From: a candidate division GN15 bacterium | GTDB lineage: Bacteria > Zixibacteria > MSB-5A5 > GN15 > FEB-12 | Length of the DNA: 7,682 nucleotides | Assembly (NCBI GenBank): GCA_014729205.1 | Contig: WJKG01000325.1 | Span: 1-7,682 of the forward strand | Direction: 5' to 3' | Part shown: positions 5,265 through 7,682 of the stretch, piece by piece | How the letters are laid out: every line of letters begins with the position of its first letter | How positions within the stretch are numbered: position 1 is the first letter of the stretch | Notes under the pieces: generated by a model | The model's database searches: none | What the model was told of the DNA's origin: nothing | The model's input: the letters and a program-made list of their open reading frames with translations, nothing else | Made by a program: the position numbers and the translations under genes

Positions 5265-7682
5265 AGTCCACAACGGCGCTTTGGAGTTCTTGAACCGCCG
5301 GCTCGACCTCTTCGGAGGTGACGCCACGTCCCTTGAAGAGCTCACGCATCTTCACCCTGATTGAATTGAAGGCAAGGAAACTCGCCGGAAGGATGATAAG
5401 CAGGATGAAGGTGCCGAAGACCAGTCCGTACGCCACTGAAACCGCCATGGGAATAAGGAACTGTGCCTGGCGGCTGGTCTCGAGTATCAGCGGTGCCAGC
5501 CCCAGGGAGGTGGTCAGGGTAGTGAGCATAATAGGACGAAGGCGCGCCAGGCCGGACTTGTAGACAGCTTCCATGACCGGGTCACCATCGCGGAGGTTGC
5601 GGTTGATTTGATCAACCAACACAATGCTGTCATTGATAATAATTCCTGATAAGGCGATAATCCCAAACAGTGACAGCATGTTGATTTGCAGGCCCTGGAT
5701 GCCGTGGCCCCAGATTGCGCCGAGAATACCAATGGGTATCAAACTGAAGATCATGAACGCCTGGGCGTACGAGCGGAACACCAGCACCACCAGTATGAAC
5801 ATTCCGATCAGGGCGATCGGGAAAGCCTGACGCATGGAGGCCTGTACTTTCGCCTGTGACCGTGACTGTCCCTCGAATGAGTAGCGCACAGTCGGGTTCT
5901 GCGCGAGGATAGGCGGTAATACGTCGAGCTCGATTTCATTGAGAATGGGGGGCAAATCCTCGCTAACATCAGCCTGGGCCGCCTCTACCTTGACTTCTCG
6001 CAACCGGTCCAGGTGGCTGATAGTGGTCACGCCGCGCTCGATGGAATACGTTGCCAGCTCGCTGAATGGATACTCATCACCCTGCGGGGTGCGTACCCGC
6101 ATCTGGTCCAGAAAGCCCAGTGCCGATCGGTCCGCCTCCGGATAACGCACCCACACGCGGATTTCATCGCGTCCGCGCTGGATACGCTGCACTTCCTCGC
6201 CGAAGAATCCCTGCCTGACCTGACCGACGACATCCTGAAGCGTCAGCCCCAGGGCATAGGCTCGCGGTTTGAGCTGAATATCCAACTCACGCCGTCCTTC
6301 TTGATCGGTAGTAGTGACATCCTTGAGGGAAGTGAAGTTCTTGAGTTCAGCTACCAGCATATCGCGCGCACGCTCCAGTTGCTCAGCATTGTTGGACAGC
6401 AGGCTGATAGAGACCGGCTTGCCGAATCGCGACACCTGACCGTAGGTGATGTTGTTTGCTTCCGGTACCGGCCCGACTGCCTCACGTATCCGATTGGCGA
6501 TTTTGAAGCTCTCCAGGTCGCGAATCTCACCATCGAGCAACTGCACGGTCAGACGGCCGGTGTGACTACCGGATTCGCCAAAGTCATTGCTACCGATATC
6601 ACGTTGCACGCCGAGAATAACATCTTCGCCATCGGCGCGCTCAGCCTTAAGCTCCTCGCCCACCGCCCAGACCTTTTGTTCGATATCAGCCAGCAGCGAA
6701 TCGGTATCCGCCTCCTGGCGTCCCGAGACGAGCGAGATGTTGATTGGCACGGTATCGCCATCGATGAACGGGAAGAACGTAACGCCAATGAAACCACCGC
6801 CGATCAAACCAACCGTAAGCATAACCAGTGCGACCGGTGTCACGACCGTTACCCACTTGTGTCGCAGCGCGTATCGAAGCGACGGTCCGTAAATCTTGTG
6901 TGTCAGGTGGTGAATGGCGCCCTCGATACGCTTGCGAATCTTCGAGTCTTCAGCATGCGGATGCAAACCCCTGGAGTGTGCCAAGTGAGACGGTAGAATG
7001 AAGAAGGCCTCTACCAGTGAGAACAGAAGCGAGGCGATCACCACCAGCGCCATGTGCCAAATGAACTTGCCCAGCAGAGCATCGAGGAAGAAGAATGGTA
7101 CGAAAGCGATGACGGTCGTCAACACCGATGTCGTCACGGGCGCGATGACTTGCATGGTGCCGTCAATTGCCGCTTTAAACGCCGGCTTTCCTTTCTCGTA
7201 TTGCGCGTAGATGTTCTCGGCCACCACGATAGCATCGTCAACGAGGATACCGACAACAATGATCATGCCGAACAGTGAGATGACGTTGACCGTGATCCCC
7301 ACAAAATTGGCAATAATGAACATCCCGGCGAACGAGAACGGAATACTTATGGCTACCCAGAATGACAGGCGCAGATTGAGGAAGAATCCCAGTGCGATGA
7401 CAACCAGCAGCAGTCCGATCAGTCCGTTCTTGACCAGAAGTTCCAAGCGCTGCTGTAGCGGGACCGTACGATCGTCAAGAACGACTCCCTGAACCGATTG
7501 ATGGGTGTCATTGAATTCCGCCAGCTTCGCCTTCGTCATCTCGCCGATAGCGAGGATATCCTCATCGCCTGTCTGATCAATATTCAGGATGACGGCCGGC
7601 TGACCGTTGTAGTAGCGCTTGTCGGGAATGTCCTCCCACTTCTCGCGGACGTCTGCGACGTCCTTGAGTAATAGCACGGTAC
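5263..7682 (-). CDS. RND-superfamily efflux pump permease (N-terminus beyond the window)
   Basis: Inner-membrane proton-driven pump subunit. The frame is open to the right edge; counting residues from the GTG at 7677, 804 are visible. Full-length members are about 1,000-1,050 residues, so roughly the first 230 (TM1 and half of the first porter domain) are missing, and the GTG is not the true start. Visible in order: the end of the first porter domain with 'LLLKDVADV' (2-10), then TM2-TM6 (about 84-230) including 'VVGILVDDAIVVAENI', whose Asp147-Asp148 is the proton-relay pair of TM4. Next come a cytoplasmic linker, TM7 (about 275-300), the second porter and docking region (about 300-610), and TM8-TM12 (about 617-770). 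The TM10 segment reads 'GIIINDSIVLVDQINRN', with Asn682 where AcrB has its relay lysine; many related RND pumps also have Asn there. It is followed at once by its outer-membrane partner. Multidrug versus metal specificity cannot be called. Confidence 0.94.
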   Translation of the reverse strand, partial: TVLLLKDVADVREKWEDIPDKRYYNGQPAVILNIDQTGDEDILAIGEMTKAKLAEFNDTHQSVQGVVLDDRTVPLQQRLELLVKNGLIGLLLVVIALGFFLNLRLSFWVAISIPFSFAGMFIIANFVGITVNVISLFGMIIVVGILVDDAIVVAENIYAQYEKGKPAFKAAIDGTMQVIAPVTTSVLTTVIAFVPFFFLDALLGKFIWHMALVVIASLLFSLVEAFFILPSHLAHSRGLHPHAEDSKIRKRIEGAIHHLTHKIYGPSLRYALRHKWVTVVTPVALVMLTVGLIGGGFIGVTFFPFIDGDTVPINISLVSGRQEADTDSLLADIEQKVWAVGEELKAERADGEDVILGVQRDIGSNDFGESGSHTGRLTVQLLDGEIRDLESFKIANRIREAVGPVPEANNITYGQVSRFGKPVSISLLSNNAEQLERARDMLVAELKNFTSLKDVTTTDQEGRRELDIQLKPRAYALGLTLQDVVGQVRQGFFGEEVQRIQRGRDEIRVWVRYPEADRSALGFLDQMRVRTPQGDEYPFSELATYSIERGVTTISHLDRLREVKVEAAQADVSEDLPPILNEIELDVLPPILAQNPTVRYSFEGQSRSQAKVQASMRQAFPIALIGMFILVVLVFRSYAQAFMIFSLIPIGILGAIWGHGIQGLQINMLSLFGIIALSGIIINDSIVLVDQINRNLRDGDPVMEAVYKSGLARLRPIMLTTLTTSLGLAPLILETSRQAQFLIPMAVSVAYGLVFGTFILLIILPASFLAFNSIRVKMRELFKGRGVTSEEVEPAVQELQSAVVD

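Noticed and set aside
6013..6996. A 327-codon open frame on the plus strand opposite the RND permease
   Set aside because: It is antisense to a clearly recognisable RND gene, its translation resembles no known family, and no ribosome site was identified. It is a shadow of the codon use of the real gene.
1..7682. Mobile element, CRISPR array, toxin-antitoxin or defence system, tRNA
   Set aside because: No transposase or integrase motifs, regularly spaced direct repeats, short toxin-antitoxin-like gene pairs or tRNA-like cloverleaf sequences were seen on reading both strands.

Overview
The window looks like chromosomal DNA from a Gram-negative (diderm) bacterium. It encodes an outer-membrane TolC-type channel, an inner-membrane RND pump and a Tat-exported protein. 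GC content is moderate, by eye a little over half, and GTG starts are frequent. The pairing of a DUF6599-like protein with a Tat-dependent DUF362 protein makes me think of environmental lineages such as Zixibacteria or other FCB-like and candidate phyla, but that placement is an impression from memory and is not proven here. I see no IS element, phage gene, CRISPR array, tRNA or rRNA.

Left part, plus strand. Bases 2-175 are the last 57 codons of a protein ending in a TrkA-C (RCK_C) domain, the regulatory tail of a K+ channel or cation/proton antiporter. A 162-bp gap holds one AT-rich imperfect palindrome. It is followed by a complete exported TPR protein (338-1618) that contains an internal duplication.

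Right part, minus strand, transcribed from right to left. The order is an RND efflux permease (5263-7682, N-terminus outside the window), a TolC-family outer-membrane factor (3928-5250), a Tat-exported DUF362 protein (2620-3831), and a membrane-anchored or exported DUF6599-like protein (1648-2592). Pump and channel are tightly coupled, because the TolC Shine-Dalgarno overlaps the RND stop codon. The periplasmic adaptor that would complete the tripartite pump is not in the window and is expected just beyond the right edge. The DUF362 and DUF6599 genes form a second tight pair, separated from tolC by 96 bp. That gap has a weak promoter candidate and a small hairpin abutting the ribosome binding site. 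The DUF6599 gene meets the TPR gene tail to tail, with only 29 bp between the stop codons and no convincing terminator.

Three annotated starts depend on Shine-Dalgarno placement. TolC is best started at the ATG at 5250, DUF6599 at the GTG at 2592, and DUF362 at the GTG at 3831. Most of the window is ordinary envelope and transport biology. The least understood part is the DUF362-DUF6599 pair next to the efflux genes.
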